Shown in pieces: positions 7,941 to 17,530 of a DNA stretch of 64,000 nt. The notes below the pieces were generated by a model. That model did not search any database. It saw only the letters and a program-made list of their open reading frames with translations, and was not told the DNA's origin. How positions within the stretch are numbered: position 1 is the stretch's first letter; each line of letters opens with the position of its first letter. The translations under genes and the position numbers were made by a program. The DNA comes from Marinobacter confluentis (GTDB lineage: Bacteria; Pseudomonadota; Gammaproteobacteria; Pseudomonadales; Oleiphilaceae), in contig NZ_SRPF01000001.1 in the NCBI RefSeq assembly GCF_004785685.1, forward strand, positions 806,001 through 870,000, written 5' to 3'.

Positions 7941-8819
7941 TTAGCTTGATCGGGGTCTGCCGCCTTTCTTGCTCTCCTCTGGCCTTGGGTCCAGATCCTT
8001 AACCCAATCCCTTAAGGTGTCCGGTTTCGTGTAGTAACGTCCACCGCCAAAACGCCGAATTGCCTCATGCTTGCAGATATCGGCAATACTGAGGTTCGGG
8101 GACTCCTTCCAAAGTTCCTGGGCGATCTCCCGGCATAAAACGCGATGCTTTTGCTTGTCGGCAAGCTTGGACCAAAAATTGTCGATCTGGTCCTGTTTGA
8201 TCCGCCCTGGCAGTGCATCCTTTTCATCGTCACCGGTTTCATCAGACAGTTTGTTCTGATGCTCCTGATGCTCAACCTCGGTAAACCAGAACGGGGGAAG
8301 TGGTAGCTTGAGAGTTTCGCACAGCTCGCAAACACTGGTCTTGTTGATATGTACCCGCTCGAGTGTTTGCCGCTCAAAAATGCGGTTCTTAAAGCATTGA
8401 GGGAAATCTTTCGTTGCGGCCGCATGTCGCCTTAACCATCTCTCCGAGAATTCCTGATATCGTTCCCAGCGTTCATCGTCGGTCAACGGGTTTTCTGGAT
8501 CTTCATAAGTCGTCGAGACATTGACGGTTATCGGCTCTCCAGTTTTCTCATTGATCTCTTCGTGAGTTGTTTCTTCCGTGATAGATGACTCGAAATCAAC
8601 GTAGTGCTCGAAATCGACGAGGTTTCTTTCATCCTTCAAGACGATCCCGTTCTCATTGCAAACTTGAATCTCGTGCCGGTATTGCATCCGTGTAATCGTC
8701 CTGAGCATGTCCTGAACAGGCAAGGGTAGTTCGCTTGGATCTGAATTATTCGGGTCCTGATCGTGCCACCGATGGGCGACTTCCCAAATACTCAGGTGGT
8801 CAATTTCCGGGTGCAACAT
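7941..8819 (-). CDS. Hypothetical protein of the integrative element
   Basis: 292 aa, soluble and charged (many D/E and H), with no signal peptide or membrane segment. There is a CELC pair (about residues 170-173). The C-terminal segment LWKESPNLSIADICKHEAIRRFGGGRYYTKPDTLRDWV looks like a helix-turn-helix-type DNA-binding tail and is followed by KKGGRPRSS. It starts 4 bp after the integrase stop, so the two are co-transcribed. I do not recognise the family; a DNA-binding helper of integration or replication is a guess. Confidence 0.75.
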   Translation of the reverse strand: MLHPEIDHLSIWEVAHRWHDQDPNNSDPSELPLPVQDMLRTITRMQYRHEIQVCNENGIVLKDERNLVDFEHYVDFESSITEETTHEEINEKTGEPITVNVSTTYEDPENPLTDDERWERYQEFSERWLRRHAAATKDFPQCFKNRIFERQTLERVHINKTSVCELCETLKLPLPPFWFTEVEHQEHQNKLSDETGDDEKDALPGRIKQDQIDNFWSKLADKQKHRVLCREIAQELWKESPNLSIADICKHEAIRRFGGGRYYTKPDTLRDWVKDLDPRPEESKKGGRPRSS

Positions 8820-8823
8820 TCAA

Positions 8824-10035
8824 TTATCCTTGTTTTTCGGCGGATGGAGTTTCCTGAGATTTCGAGAGAAAGAAATCGGTGACTTTTTGCATAGGGACGC
8901 GCAGACGCTCGACATCGAAGATGATGTAACCGTCCGTCACATCGTTCGGGTCTTTATGATTCATTAGTCGTTTTAGTGCATAGGCGGGAATATCCAAACG
9001 CTCTGCGGCTGTGATGAAGGTGCGTCGCAAGTCATGCAGAGTGAACGTTACGCCGGATAGCTTGGTTACACGGGCAATGGCTGTTCGTGGCTCTGACAAG
9101 TGGCCGCGTTCAGCGTCGCTCGGAAACACGAAAGAGCTAGACTTATCGTCGAAGCGCCGCTGTAACAGTTCCTCGATGGCATCACTGAATGGCAACCGGT
9201 GAATGCGATTGTTTTTGGTCTCGGAAATGGTCAGGGTCTTTTCTTTGAAATCGACCTGCTCCCAGGTGAGAGTGGCCGCCTCGGTTCGCCGTAGGCCGGT
9301 GAGCAGAACCAGGTGAAGGAAATCTCGCGTTGTCTGGTTGTTGAGCTGCATGGTCGCGTCGTACCAGGCCTTCAACTGGTGATCTTTTATCAGCGTTTGC
9401 CGCCGCTCGACTTTATACCAGGCGCGCTGGTGACTAAGAACCTCCACCGGGTTGGCTACCAGGAAAGGCTTGCCAGAAGCGTCCTGATAGCGTTGTAGGG
9501 CGTGGTTGAATATGGCCCTGAGTATCCGCATCCCATTATCAGCACGGGCAGGACTGCGGGCTCCGTATTCGGCGTGGCGGGTAATCACCATGTCGCGGGA
9601 AATATCGCTAAGGGCCCTGGTTTGCCAGTCCTTGAACATTTCTTTCATGGACCGGTTGTAGTCATTGAGGGTGTTGGGTTTCAGGTTCTTCCGGGTCGCC
9701 AGATAATCCTGAAAGGCATCATTCAAGGTAATCCGCCTTGCCCGTTTTTCCTGACCCTCCCGGATCGGGTCCACTCCGGAGGCAACCTTACCAAGGAATT
9801 TCTGGGCTTCTTTCCTTGCCTGCTCGACAGTCAGATTTCCATACCGGCCCAGGGTTTTTCGCTTAACCCGCCCATCGACGCGCTTTTCCACGATGAACGA
9901 TTTTGCACCGCCGCTGGTCACTCGCAACCCAAAACCGGCAATGACCGAATCCCGGTAAAAGGCCTGGCTGGATTTCCCATCCGGGCCTGTTTCAGGGACG
10001 GTCACTTTATCAACAAAGCTTTTGGTGATCCTCAA
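8824..10035 (-). CDS. Tyrosine recombinase integrase
   Basis: 403 aa, the usual length of P4-type integrases. An N-terminal DUF4102-like arm-binding domain (FGLRVTSGGAKSFIVEKRV) is followed by the catalytic domain with R249 (LTGLRRTE), H334xxR337 (LHDLRRTF), H360 (LMNHKD) and Y370 (TDGYIIF). It catalyses integration and excision at tRNA-Leu. The start codon is TTG, with GGAG eight to nine bases upstream. The upstream region towards the right end holds the arm-type repeat and the right attachment site. Confidence 0.95.
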   Translation of the reverse strand: MRITKSFVDKVTVPETGPDGKSSQAFYRDSVIAGFGLRVTSGGAKSFIVEKRVDGRVKRKTLGRYGNLTVEQARKEAQKFLGKVASGVDPIREGQEKRARRITLNDAFQDYLATRKNLKPNTLNDYNRSMKEMFKDWQTRALSDISRDMVITRHAEYGARSPARADNGMRILRAIFNHALQRYQDASGKPFLVANPVEVLSHQRAWYKVERRQTLIKDHQLKAWYDATMQLNNQTTRDFLHLVLLTGLRRTEAATLTWEQVDFKEKTLTISETKNNRIHRLPFSDAIEELLQRRFDDKSSSFVFPSDAERGHLSEPRTAIARVTKLSGVTFTLHDLRRTFITAAERLDIPAYALKRLMNHKDPNDVTDGYIIFDVERLRVPMQKVTDFFLSKSQETPSAEKQG

Positions 10036-10081
10036 GGGTAGGGCTCCATTCGAACTCGTCAGAAAGTCCCTTGTGTCTTCA

Positions 10082-10100
10082 TGTAGACACTATGTAGACA
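10082..10100 (+). promoter_or_regulatory. Right arm-type site: tandem TGTAGACA repeat
   Basis: Identical to 2547-2565 (19 of 19 bases) and in the same orientation. It lies between the integrase start and the right attachment core. The copy is probably an integrase or excisionase arm site and may also affect integrase transcription. Apart from this repeat and the tRNA fragment, the 400 bp from 10040 to 10440 contain no gene that I can see. Confidence 0.6.
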
Positions 10101-10229
10101 AAAACAGTCAAATTCTAGCGGTTTTCTTCAAACAACAGCAAGCAACTATTTCTAGGAGTGCTACGTAAACAACTGTTTTTTGGTGCTTATTAAAACATTG
10201 TCGAATTTCTGCAAAGAAGGGCGCGAATA

Positions 10230-10286
10230 ACTTAAAATCTCTCGACCTTATGGTCGTGCCGGTTCAAGTCCGGCTCCGGGCACCAT
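10230..10286 (+). repeat. Right attachment site: displaced 3' half of tRNA-Leu
   Basis: It begins with the 15-bp core shared with 2434-2448. It continues as a different variable arm (GACCTTATGGTCGT) and a T arm GCCGG-TTCAAGT-CCGGC, then TCCGGGCACCA. The T stem differs from the intact tRNA by a compensated base pair (C-G to G-C), so it is a valid tRNA half rather than decayed sequence. It lacks the 5' half and is not a functional tRNA. It is probably the original chromosomal 3' end. Confidence 0.85.
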
Positions 10287-10439
10287 TTCTCACCTCCGAT
10301 CATGCTGAATGATTCATCCCGCATATTTGTTGGTTTCCGGGGCTTAAAGTGCTCTATACTCAAACTGTACAGACCTGATACCTAAAAATAATACAGGACG
10401 GTTAGTTTCTTATCGAACCTGCGCTTTATTGCCCACAGG

Positions 10440-13400
10440 GTGAGTAATTTGGCTGAAAGACTGTCTTTACCCGCTGACCGCCCCCTCTGGTTGAAAAAGC
10501 CCGTCAATTTCTTTGTCGCTACGGCACTTCTGTGTGCTTTCGCGGTCGCTGGAAACGCACTGGCCGTTCCTCTTTTCTATAGTGTTCAGTTCATTTTTGG
10601 TTCAATTGCGGTTTTTATTGCGATTGCCATGCTGGGTGCCTGGCCGGCCATTTTTGTGGCTGCGGCCGGTGGGCTGTATACCTGGTTGCTCTGGGGGCAT
10701 CCCTATGCCCTCATGGTATTCGTGGCCGAGTGTCTGTTTGTGATCTGGTTCTGTCGCCGCACAGACGGTTCCGCGTTGTTGGCGGATGGTGCCTACTGGT
10801 TTGTGCTCGGGATACCGGCAACCTTGCTGCTCTACATCTTTGCCCTGGGGGTTGAGCTGCAGACGGCGTTTCTGATGGCGCTTAAACAGATGCTGAACGG
10901 CATCTTTAACGCAGCTGTTGCCGGCATCTTTCTGTTTTTCCTGCGATTGATCCAAAACCGGATCTCCACCGCTTACCTGGTTAGCGATCAGATTCGCGGG
11001 ATTATTTTTCACACCACCCTGATGATCGCGCTTGTGGCTGGCAGCATTCCGATACTTCAGTTTGCCCATTACAAGCAGCACACCCAGGAGCGACAGGTCG
11101 AGGAACAGCTGGCCCATCAACTTGAGCGGGTTGACGCCTTTGTCAGGGCAAATCCCGGGTATACAAATGAAGCCTGGGCTCGTTTCCGGGCAAGCCTTCC
11201 GGATAATACGGATGTAGAGATCCAGCCAGCCGGCGCTGCCGAAGCCGCGTCAAAAGAAACGGGGTTTCAGCTGGAGCACAAGACATCGCCGGACGAGCCT
11301 TCCCTTATCAAGCGCTGGAAGCAGGGCAACTACCAACTGACCAGCCGAGTGGAAGGGCAGGTGCCGCTGGACGTGGTGATCAAGAGAAGTTCGCGGTCTA
11401 TATCTGAAGAAATGGACCGGGCCAGCCTTGAGTTTCTGGCCTATCTTGGGGTTCTTCTGGTTCTGGGTATTGCCGTAGCCCGGCTGATGAGCAATCTCCT
11501 TACCCGGCCCATCTGGCGCCTGTCCACACTTCTGAACAGTGCGACCAATGGCATTATTACAACCGATGTCAGCGGCCGCACCGAATGGGTAAATCTCGGA
11601 TTTTCCAGGCTCAGTGGATACAGCCTGGCCGAGCTCCAGGGCAAAAGGCCCGGTGATCTGTTGCAGGGCGTAGACACCGATCCAAAAACCATTGCCCGTA
11701 TCGGCGAACACCTGCGCCGACAGGAATCCTTTGAAGAAGAAATTCTGAACTACAACCGGCAGGGCAACCCATACTGGATTCGCATCAACTGCGAGCCCCT
11801 GCGCTCAGAGAATGGCCAGTTGGCCGGTTTTATCGCCGTTGAGACCGATATCACCGAGCAGCGCAAGATTGCCCATCTGGAAAAAGTGGGCAGTGAAGCA
11901 TTACAGCGGATAGCCCAGAGCGAAAGGATTGATGAAACGCTGGTGGCGTTGATTCAGAGCGTGGAATCCCTGATACCCGGTGTCCGATGTTCTGTGGAGC
12001 TGGAATCCCCGCTATTGAGTGACCACTGTGATCTCCATTTTGCCTGTTACCTGGCCGTACATGAGCAGTCAGGCGGGCGCTACTGGCAATGCGCCCCGGC
12101 ATCACCGGCGATTGTCGACTCTGCCAACCAGACCATCGGCCGGATTCACGCCTTCTATCAGGTCGGCCGGGCCTGGTCCGCGAACGACGACGAAGTGTTC
12201 AAGCGGGCCGCCAGTATCGTATCGGTAGTGATTGAACGTTATTACGCGGAATACAAGCTCCGGGAGTCTGCCAGCGTGTTCCGGTTTGCCAATGAGGGCA
12301 TTATTCTGACGGATGCGTCCGGCATTGTGGTGGACTGCAACGCCGCCTTCGCAAACATCACCGGGCTCCAGCCCTTTGAAACCCGTGGCCGCCAGATCCG
12401 GGAATTGCTGGCCGAGCTGGAGGAAGTTGCCGAGCCGGGCTCAAGGTTCCAGGATTCCATGACCCGGGAGAAGTGGGTTACGGATACCTGGATTCGCCAC
12501 AAAAGCGGGCAACGCAACTGTGTTCGTCAGAGCGTGAGCGCTGTCAGGAGCAAGCAAGGCACCATCCACCGCTATGTCTATATTTTTAACGACATTAGCG
12601 AGCTCAAGGAATACGAAAGCCAGCTGGAAAGTATGGCGAAATTCGACCCGCTGACGGGGCTTCCCAACCGGGCCCTGTTAAGCGACCGATTGCAGCAGGC
12701 CATCATTCAGTGTGACCGGACTGGTTCTGAACTGGCGGTGTTTTTCATCGATCTCGATGGCTTTAAACAGATTAACGACCGTCATGGGCATACCGTAGGC
12801 GACCAGTTGCTCAAAACCGTGGCAAACCGCCTGAAAAGCGTTATGCGGGAGGGCGATACTCTGGCCCGCTTCGGCGGCGATGAGTTTGTGGTGGTAGCGC
12901 CCCTGTCTTTCGAGGTGAAATCGTGTCAGCTGCTACTGGACCGCATTCTGGACGTTGTGTCACGGTCATCGCGGATTCTGGGTGAGGAAGTGAGTATCAC
13001 CGCCAGTATCGGGGTGACGGTTTACCCCCAGTCTGAAACCATTGATGCTGAACAGCTGCTTCGCCAGGCAGACCAGGCGATGTACTCAGCCAAGCAGAGT
13101 GGCAAGAACCAGTGTTTTTATTACGATGCCGACAGTGAACGGGCCGTTCGCGACCTGTTCGGTGATCTCAAACGGATTGAAATCGCCCTGGCCAACGATG
13201 AATTCGTGCTTTTCTTCCAGCCCAAGGTCAACATGAAAACCGACGAGCTGATTGGCGTTGAAGCACTGATTCGCTGGCATCACCCCGAACGTGGTCTGCT
13301 GGCGCCAGACGAATTCCTACCGGTCGTCGATCAGCACTCACTGGGTATTGCCCTGGGTGAGTGGGTCATCCGGACTGCCCTCCGGCAGAGCGAAGCCTGG

Positions 13401-13985
13401 AGGAAGCAGGGCCTTAACCTGTCGGTCAGCGTCAATATTGACCCGTACCATCTGGCCCAAGACAATTTTGTCGAAAGACTTGGTGCGATTCTTCAGGAAT
13501 TTCCGGAGCTTGAGCCGGGGGATTTTGAGATTGAAATCGTCGAGTCTTCGTCGCTGGAGGATCTGAGGGCCGTTTCCCGGGTAATCAATGCGTGCCGGGC
13601 CCTGGGCGTGCGCTTCGGGCTGGACGACTTTGGTACCGGCTATTCTTCACTGACCTACCTGCGCCAGTTGCCGCTGGATTATCTGAAAATCGATATGAGC
13701 TTCGTGCGGGCGATGCTGGATAACCCGGACGACCTTTCCATCGTCAAGGGTGTGCTGGGTCTGGCGAAATCCTTCAACCTTCCAGTGATTGCCGAAGGCG
13801 TGGAAACTTCCGCCCACTACGACCTGCTGATCAGCCTCGGGTGTGATTATGGCCAGGGCTTCTGGCTGTCCCGACCCATTCCCCCAGATGCCCTGTTCAA
13901 GTGGGCGAAGCGGTGGCGCAAACCGGAGGATTACGCACTTGACTCAGACCCGGCCGCCCGGGCCGGCTCCGGACGGCTGCCTTGA
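10440..13985 (+). CDS. Membrane GGDEF/EAL c-di-GMP enzyme with PAS-GAF-PAS sensors
   Basis: 1181 aa from a GTG. The N-terminal hydrophobic block (about 25-200) gives several membrane helices, then an extracytoplasmic stretch and a further helix near 330-345. A PAS domain (about 355-480) is followed by a GAF-like domain (about 490-600) and a second PAS domain (about 610-730). The GGDEF domain has an intact GGDEF motif (812-816), and the EAL domain an intact EAL (941-943) plus DDFGTGYSS (about 1062). Both catalytic motifs are preserved, so it may both make and break c-di-GMP, switched by the sensors. A TATACT box lies at 10355-10360. Its end overlaps the convergent exporter gene by 42 bp. Confidence 0.92.
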   Translation: MSNLAERLSLPADRPLWLKKPVNFFVATALLCAFAVAGNALAVPLFYSVQFIFGSIAVFIAIAMLGAWPAIFVAAAGGLYTWLLWGHPYALMVFVAECLFVIWFCRRTDGSALLADGAYWFVLGIPATLLLYIFALGVELQTAFLMALKQMLNGIFNAAVAGIFLFFLRLIQNRISTAYLVSDQIRGIIFHTTLMIALVAGSIPILQFAHYKQHTQERQVEEQLAHQLERVDAFVRANPGYTNEAWARFRASLPDNTDVEIQPAGAAEAASKETGFQLEHKTSPDEPSLIKRWKQGNYQLTSRVEGQVPLDVVIKRSSRSISEEMDRASLEFLAYLGVLLVLGIAVARLMSNLLTRPIWRLSTLLNSATNGIITTDVSGRTEWVNLGFSRLSGYSLAELQGKRPGDLLQGVDTDPKTIARIGEHLRRQESFEEEILNYNRQGNPYWIRINCEPLRSENGQLAGFIAVETDITEQRKIAHLEKVGSEALQRIAQSERIDETLVALIQSVESLIPGVRCSVELESPLLSDHCDLHFACYLAVHEQSGGRYWQCAPASPAIVDSANQTIGRIHAFYQVGRAWSANDDEVFKRAASIVSVVIERYYAEYKLRESASVFRFANEGIILTDASGIVVDCNAAFANITGLQPFETRGRQIRELLAELEEVAEPGSRFQDSMTREKWVTDTWIRHKSGQRNCVRQSVSAVRSKQGTIHRYVYIFNDISELKEYESQLESMAKFDPLTGLPNRALLSDRLQQAIIQCDRTGSELAVFFIDLDGFKQINDRHGHTVGDQLLKTVANRLKSVMREGDTLARFGGDEFVVVAPLSFEVKSCQLLLDRILDVVSRSSRILGEEVSITASIGVTVYPQSETIDAEQLLRQADQAMYSAKQSGKNQCFYYDADSERAVRDLFGDLKRIEIALANDEFVLFFQPKVNMKTDELIGVEALIRWHHPERGLLAPDEFLPVVDQHSLGIALGEWVIRTALRQSEAWRKQGLNLSVSVNIDPYHLAQDNFVERLGAILQEFPELEPGDFEIEIVESSSLEDLRAVSRVINACRALGVRFGLDDFGTGYSSLTYLRQLPLDYLKIDMSFVRAMLDNPDDLSIVKGVLGLAKSFNLPVIAEGVETSAHYDLLISLGCDYGQGFWLSRPIPPDALFKWAKRWRKPEDYALDSDPAARAGSGRLP

Positions 13986-14870
13986 CAGCCTTGCCGCACG
14001 ATAACGCCGCACTTCCAGCCACCCGTGCACTGCAAGCGCTGTAAAAATGATGGCCCCACCCACGAAACTCATGGATGGCGGCACCTCCCCGAGAAAAATC
14101 CAGACCAGCAGGGCGCCAAACAGGGTTTCCATCAGCAGCATCAGGCTGACTTCTGCGGCGGGAATATAACGGGGAGCGATCTGGATCATGATGCTGGATA
14201 CTGGGAGAAACACCAGGCAGAGCAGGGCGATAAACAGTAAATCCCGGGTTGAGGGAATCACCGCGCCGCCGAGCAATCCCGCCACCAGGGCCACCAGTGA
14301 AGCGCCAAACATCAGCATCACGCTCATATCGCTGCCTGGCTGCGAGCGCGCCACGTTCAGGTTGGTTGCCAGAGCCACTGCCGCAACACCCGCCATGATC
14401 AGCCCGATGGGGTCACCACGCCCCCATTCGCTGATGGCCATCAGAGTGGCCCCGCAAACGCAGACCAGAATGACCACCCAGGTCCGCCACGGCAGGGTTT
14501 CTTTCCAGACTGCCCAGGCAATCAGGGCGGCAATCATTGGCGCCATGTTCAGGATAACCAGGACGTTACCGGCAGCGGTATTCTTCATGCCCATCACAAA
14601 GCCAAGGGTGCTCAATGAAAATGCGACGGCGCAGATCATTCCTTTCCGGCCGCACCGCTGGATTTCTGCAATCAGTCGGCCCGGGTAGCGGGCAGCACTG
14701 ATCAGCAGAAAGCTGATCGCCAGAAGAAGGCCCCGCCAGAACAGGAATACCAACGGGTCGACGCTGGTAATCTTGACCAGCAACGCATCCGGCAGAATGA
14801 ACAGTACGCCCAGGGCAGCAATCCCCAGGCCTTTCACACGAACTGTCTGGACCTGATCGGCTACTGACAT
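13944..14870 (-). CDS. EamA/DMT-family transporter
   Basis: 308 aa with about ten hydrophobic segments in two EamA repeats, the standard drug/metabolite exporter layout. SLSTLGFVMGMKNTAAGNVLVILNMAPMIAALIAW is typical of the first repeat. It acts in the inner membrane and the substrate is unknown. It follows the DUF192 lipoprotein gene with a 10-bp overlap in the same direction and overlaps the GGDEF/EAL gene at its 3' end. Confidence 0.9.
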   Translation of the reverse strand: MSVADQVQTVRVKGLGIAALGVLFILPDALLVKITSVDPLVFLFWRGLLLAISFLLISAARYPGRLIAEIQRCGRKGMICAVAFSLSTLGFVMGMKNTAAGNVLVILNMAPMIAALIAWAVWKETLPWRTWVVILVCVCGATLMAISEWGRGDPIGLIMAGVAAVALATNLNVARSQPGSDMSVMLMFGASLVALVAGLLGGAVIPSTRDLLFIALLCLVFLPVSSIMIQIAPRYIPAAEVSLMLLMETLFGALLVWIFLGEVPPSMSFVGGAIIFTALAVHGWLEVRRYRAARLSRQPSGAGPGGRV

Positions 14871-15346
14871 GCCGAGGATCCCCGCAATAGCCGGTCGCCG
14901 GCGGACAGGCCCCGATTCTGGAAATACCCCTGGTTCATTTCCAGGGCATAATAGTAGGGCACACCCGCAGGGTATCTTGGGCAGTTACGGCCCTTTTCCG
15001 CCGGGCAGGGGTCCATCTGATGAATGGCGCGTATGGTGCCATCCTGATCCAGGTAGGCGATGTCCAGAGGGATCAGCGTTCGGTACATCCAGAAACTGTC
15101 TTCCGGGTCGCGCTCATTCCGGTAGACGAACAGCATGCCCGAATCAGCGTCCAGCGATGGCCGGCTCATCAGGCCCTGACTGCGCTGGGCAGGGCTGGTG
15201 GCAATTTCTATGGTTATTGGCTGCCTGGTGTCGTCAGACACCAGGCAGGCCTGCTCCACGGGTAGCGACTGATTGGCCGGCACCGCTGCCGCACACCCGG
15301 TAAATAGCAGGCCAGCAATTGGCATCAGCGCCCGCAATCTGTTCAT
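14861..15346 (-). CDS. DUF192 family lipoprotein
   Basis: 161 aa from the ATG at 15346, which overlaps the stop of the ABC permease (ATGA). An upstream in-frame start at 15469 would lie wholly in the permease and put junk before the signal peptide. The start gives [18 protein letters not shown], a lipoprotein signal ending at Cys18. The DUF192 core follows: [39 protein letters not shown], and a [11 protein letters not shown] ending. The family function is not known. It sits in the operon ABC ATPase, permease, DUF192, EamA. Confidence 0.88.
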   Translation of the reverse strand: MNRLRALMPIAGLLFTGCAAAVPANQSLPVEQACLVSDDTRQPITIEIATSPAQRSQGLMSRPSLDADSGMLFVYRNERDPEDSFWMYRTLIPLDIAYLDQDGTIRAIHQMDPCPAEKGRNCPRYPAGVPYYYALEMNQGYFQNRGLSAGDRLLRGSSACQ

Positions 15347-16104
15347 GAGCGCAGCCGGTATCCGGTTTTGAAGATCCACCACACGCCAACCATGCAACTG
15401 GTCAGGAAAAAGAAGGTCATGCCCACGCTGATACCCACATGCACATCCGAGACCCCGTAGAAGGCCCAACGGAAACCGCTGATCAGGTAAACCACCGGAT
15501 TGAACAGGCTGACGGTCTGCCAGGCTTCGGGCAGCATATCGATGGAATAGAAGGTACCACCCAGAAAGACCAGGGGTGTGACAATCATCAGCGGGACAAT
15601 CTGGAGCTTTTCAAACCCGTCGGCCCAGATCCCGATAATGAAACCGAAAAGACTGAAGGTGATGGCGGTCAGCACCAGAAAGGCAAACATCCAGAACGGG
15701 TGGAGCACATCGTAGTTCACAAACAGCTTGGCGGTCAGCAGAATGATGATGCCCAGAATCACCGATTTGGTAGCCGCCGCGCCCACGTAGCCCAGCACCA
15801 CCTCAAGATAGGACACAGGTGCAGACAGGACTTCATAGATCGTGCCGGAGAACTTCGGCATGTAGATACCGAAAGACGCATTGGAAATGCTCTGCATCAA
15901 CAGCGACAGCATCACCAGCCCCGGAATGATGTAGGCACCGTAGCTGATGTTGTCGATATCACCCATCCTGCTGCCAATGGCGGATCCGAACACCACGAAA
16001 TACAGGCACGTGGAGATTACCGGTGAGGCCACGCTCTGCATCAGTGTCCGGCGCATGCGGGCCATTTCAAACTTGTAGATTGCGCTCACACCGTGAAGGT
16101 TCAT
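15343..16104 (-). CDS. ABC-2 type permease (YadH-like)
   Basis: 253 aa from the ATG at 16104, with AGGAG upstream. About six membrane helices, beginning [25 protein letters not shown], and the family segment [32 protein letters not shown]. It matches the ABC-2 permease group that includes Escherichia coli YadH. It pairs with the ATPase 28 bp upstream to form an exporter of unknown substrate. Confidence 0.9.
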   Translation of the reverse strand: MNLHGVSAIYKFEMARMRRTLMQSVASPVISTCLYFVVFGSAIGSRMGDIDNISYGAYIIPGLVMLSLLMQSISNASFGIYMPKFSGTIYEVLSAPVSYLEVVLGYVGAAATKSVILGIIILLTAKLFVNYDVLHPFWMFAFLVLTAITFSLFGFIIGIWADGFEKLQIVPLMIVTPLVFLGGTFYSIDMLPEAWQTVSLFNPVVYLISGFRWAFYGVSDVHVGISVGMTFFFLTSCMVGVWWIFKTGYRLRS

Positions 16105-16132
16105 GAGGTCAGGACTCCTGAAGAGTTGGCGG

Positions 16133-17053
16133 TTATTCGTGTACCAGATTGACGAAGATGTCTTCCAGTGAACTTTCCCGGGTCTGAAGGTCGCGATACT
16201 CGATACCGAGTTCACTCAGCTTCCGAAGCAGTCGCGCAACGCCGTCCTGCTCTTCCTGGGAATCGAAAGAATAGATCAGCTCATAGCCGTCGTCTGATAG
16301 CTCGACCGGCTCAAGGAGCAGCTCACCCGGGAGTTTTTCCATGGGTTTCTGCAGGTGAAGCCTGAGCTCTTTCTTGCCCAGTTTGCTCATCAGCGTGGAT
16401 TTTTCTTCAACCAGAATGATCTCGCCGTCCCGGATCACGCCAATACGATCCGCCATTTCCTCGGCTTCTTCGATGTAGTGAGTAGTCAGGATGATGGTTA
16501 CGCCGTTTTCCCGAAGCTTGCGAACCATGTTCCACATATCCCGACGGAGTTCCACATCCACGCCTGCGGTAGGTTCATCCAGAAACAGGATCTGCGGCTC
16601 ATGGGAAAGGGCCTTGGCAATCATCACCCGGCGTTTCATGCCACCCGACAGCGACATGATACGGTTGCTGCGTTTGTCCCACAGCGACAGGTCCCGCAAT
16701 ACCTGTTCGATGTGAGCCGGTGAGGGCGGTTTACCGAACAGCCCGCGGCTGAAGCAGACGGTGTCCCAAACGGTTTCGAACGAATCGGTGTTCAGCTCCT
16801 GGGGCACCAGGCCAATGCTCTGGCGGGCTTTGCGATAATCGCGAATGATGTCGTATCCGGCGGCTTTTACTTCCCCGGAAGAAAGATTCACAATCCCGCA
16901 TATAATGCTGATAAGGGTGGTTTTACCGGCGCCATTCGGGCCAAGCAGGGCGAAAATCTCGCCGCTTTCAATGTCCAGGTTGATGTTTTTAAGGGCCTGA
17001 AAGCCGCCACCATAGGTTTTGTTCAGATTCTTGACGGAGATATCCGGTTGCAC
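16133..17053 (-). CDS. ABC transporter ATP-binding protein (YadG-like)
   Basis: 306 aa. Walker [10 protein letters not shown] (38-46), signature LSGGMKRR (135-142), Walker [12 protein letters not shown] (156-166) and H-loop [14 protein letters not shown] are all intact. The C-terminal ~80 residues are the accessory domain seen in YadG/NodI-type exporters. It energises the permease encoded next. It is the first gene of a four-gene minus-strand operon. Confidence 0.92.
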   Translation of the reverse strand: MQPDISVKNLNKTYGGGFQALKNINLDIESGEIFALLGPNGAGKTTLISIICGIVNLSSGEVKAAGYDIIRDYRKARQSIGLVPQELNTDSFETVWDTVCFSRGLFGKPPSPAHIEQVLRDLSLWDKRSNRIMSLSGGMKRRVMIAKALSHEPQILFLDEPTAGVDVELRRDMWNMVRKLRENGVTIILTTHYIEEAEEMADRIGVIRDGEIILVEEKSTLMSKLGKKELRLHLQKPMEKLPGELLLEPVELSDDGYELIYSFDSQEEQDGVARLLRKLSELGIEYRDLQTRESSLEDIFVNLVHE

Positions 17054-17227
17054 TGGGTTATCCTGTGGCTGCGAGTTAACGGCGGGCTAGTTTCTCATGC
17101 CAGCCATTCGTTTAGGAAGCTTTGCATTTGCTGAACAGTGCCCGCTTTCCAATGGGTAACTTGTGTAGAATTCTGGGCCTGACCGCCTCGGGTGAACAGA
17201 CGATCAACAAAGGAACAGGGCAGGGAT

Positions 17228-17530
17228 ATGGATTACGGTGATAGCGTCCAGAAAGTTCTCTTGCGGAAGATACAGAAGGCCGAACAGGACCTTGTTCAGC
17301 TAAAGCTCGATTACTGCCGCTTTATTTTTGGCCTGAATCATCGGTCGAAAGTGACGCTTGAAGGTGCAACTTTTACGGTCCGGTCGGTGGACGTTGACTC
17401 CATGAAGCGCCAGGAGGATGACACCTTCAGCAAACCGGAAATATCCGGCTTGCCCGAAGGTTCAGACGACGATTCTGATATCCGGCCGCTGGGCACCGAC
17501 TGGGTGCTGGTTTCAAACGAAAGCGTTTGA
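17228..17530 (+). CDS. Hypothetical small acidic protein
   Basis: 100 aa from the ATG at 17228 (AGGG upstream); an in-frame GTG at 17192 lacks a ribosome site. The first ~35 residues form an amphipathic helix (VQKVLLRKIQKAEQDLVQLKLDYCRF). They are followed by a short beta-like segment (SKVTLEGATFTVRSVDV) and an acidic tail. No family recognised. Its 3' end overlaps the convergent gene by 18 bp. Confidence 0.65.
   Translation: MDYGDSVQKVLLRKIQKAEQDLVQLKLDYCRFIFGLNHRSKVTLEGATFTVRSVDVDSMKRQEDDTFSKPEISGLPEGSDDDSDIRPLGTDWVLVSNESV

Larger units (their letters stand above)
2434..10244. mobile_element. Integrative element of ~7.8 kb in tRNA-Leu, satellite-like
   Basis: It is bounded by a 15-bp direct repeat (ACTTAAAATCTCTCG, 2434-2448 and 10230-10244) covering the tRNA anticodon loop and stem. 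It encodes a tyrosine integrase, a hypothetical protein, an AlpA-like regulator, a small ORF, a gpA-type replication protein and a two-gene cargo in the opposite direction. No capsid, tail, packaging, mating-pore or plasmid partition gene is present. The cargo is visibly AT-richer than the flanks. A 19-bp repeat lies inside each end (2547-2565, 10082-10100). The architecture suggests a phage satellite or small integrative element; boundaries are inferred from the repeats. Confidence 0.88.

Noticed and set aside
10230..10286. Second tRNA-Leu gene
   Set aside because: It has only the anticodon loop to CCA half; the acceptor 5' strand and D arm are missing.
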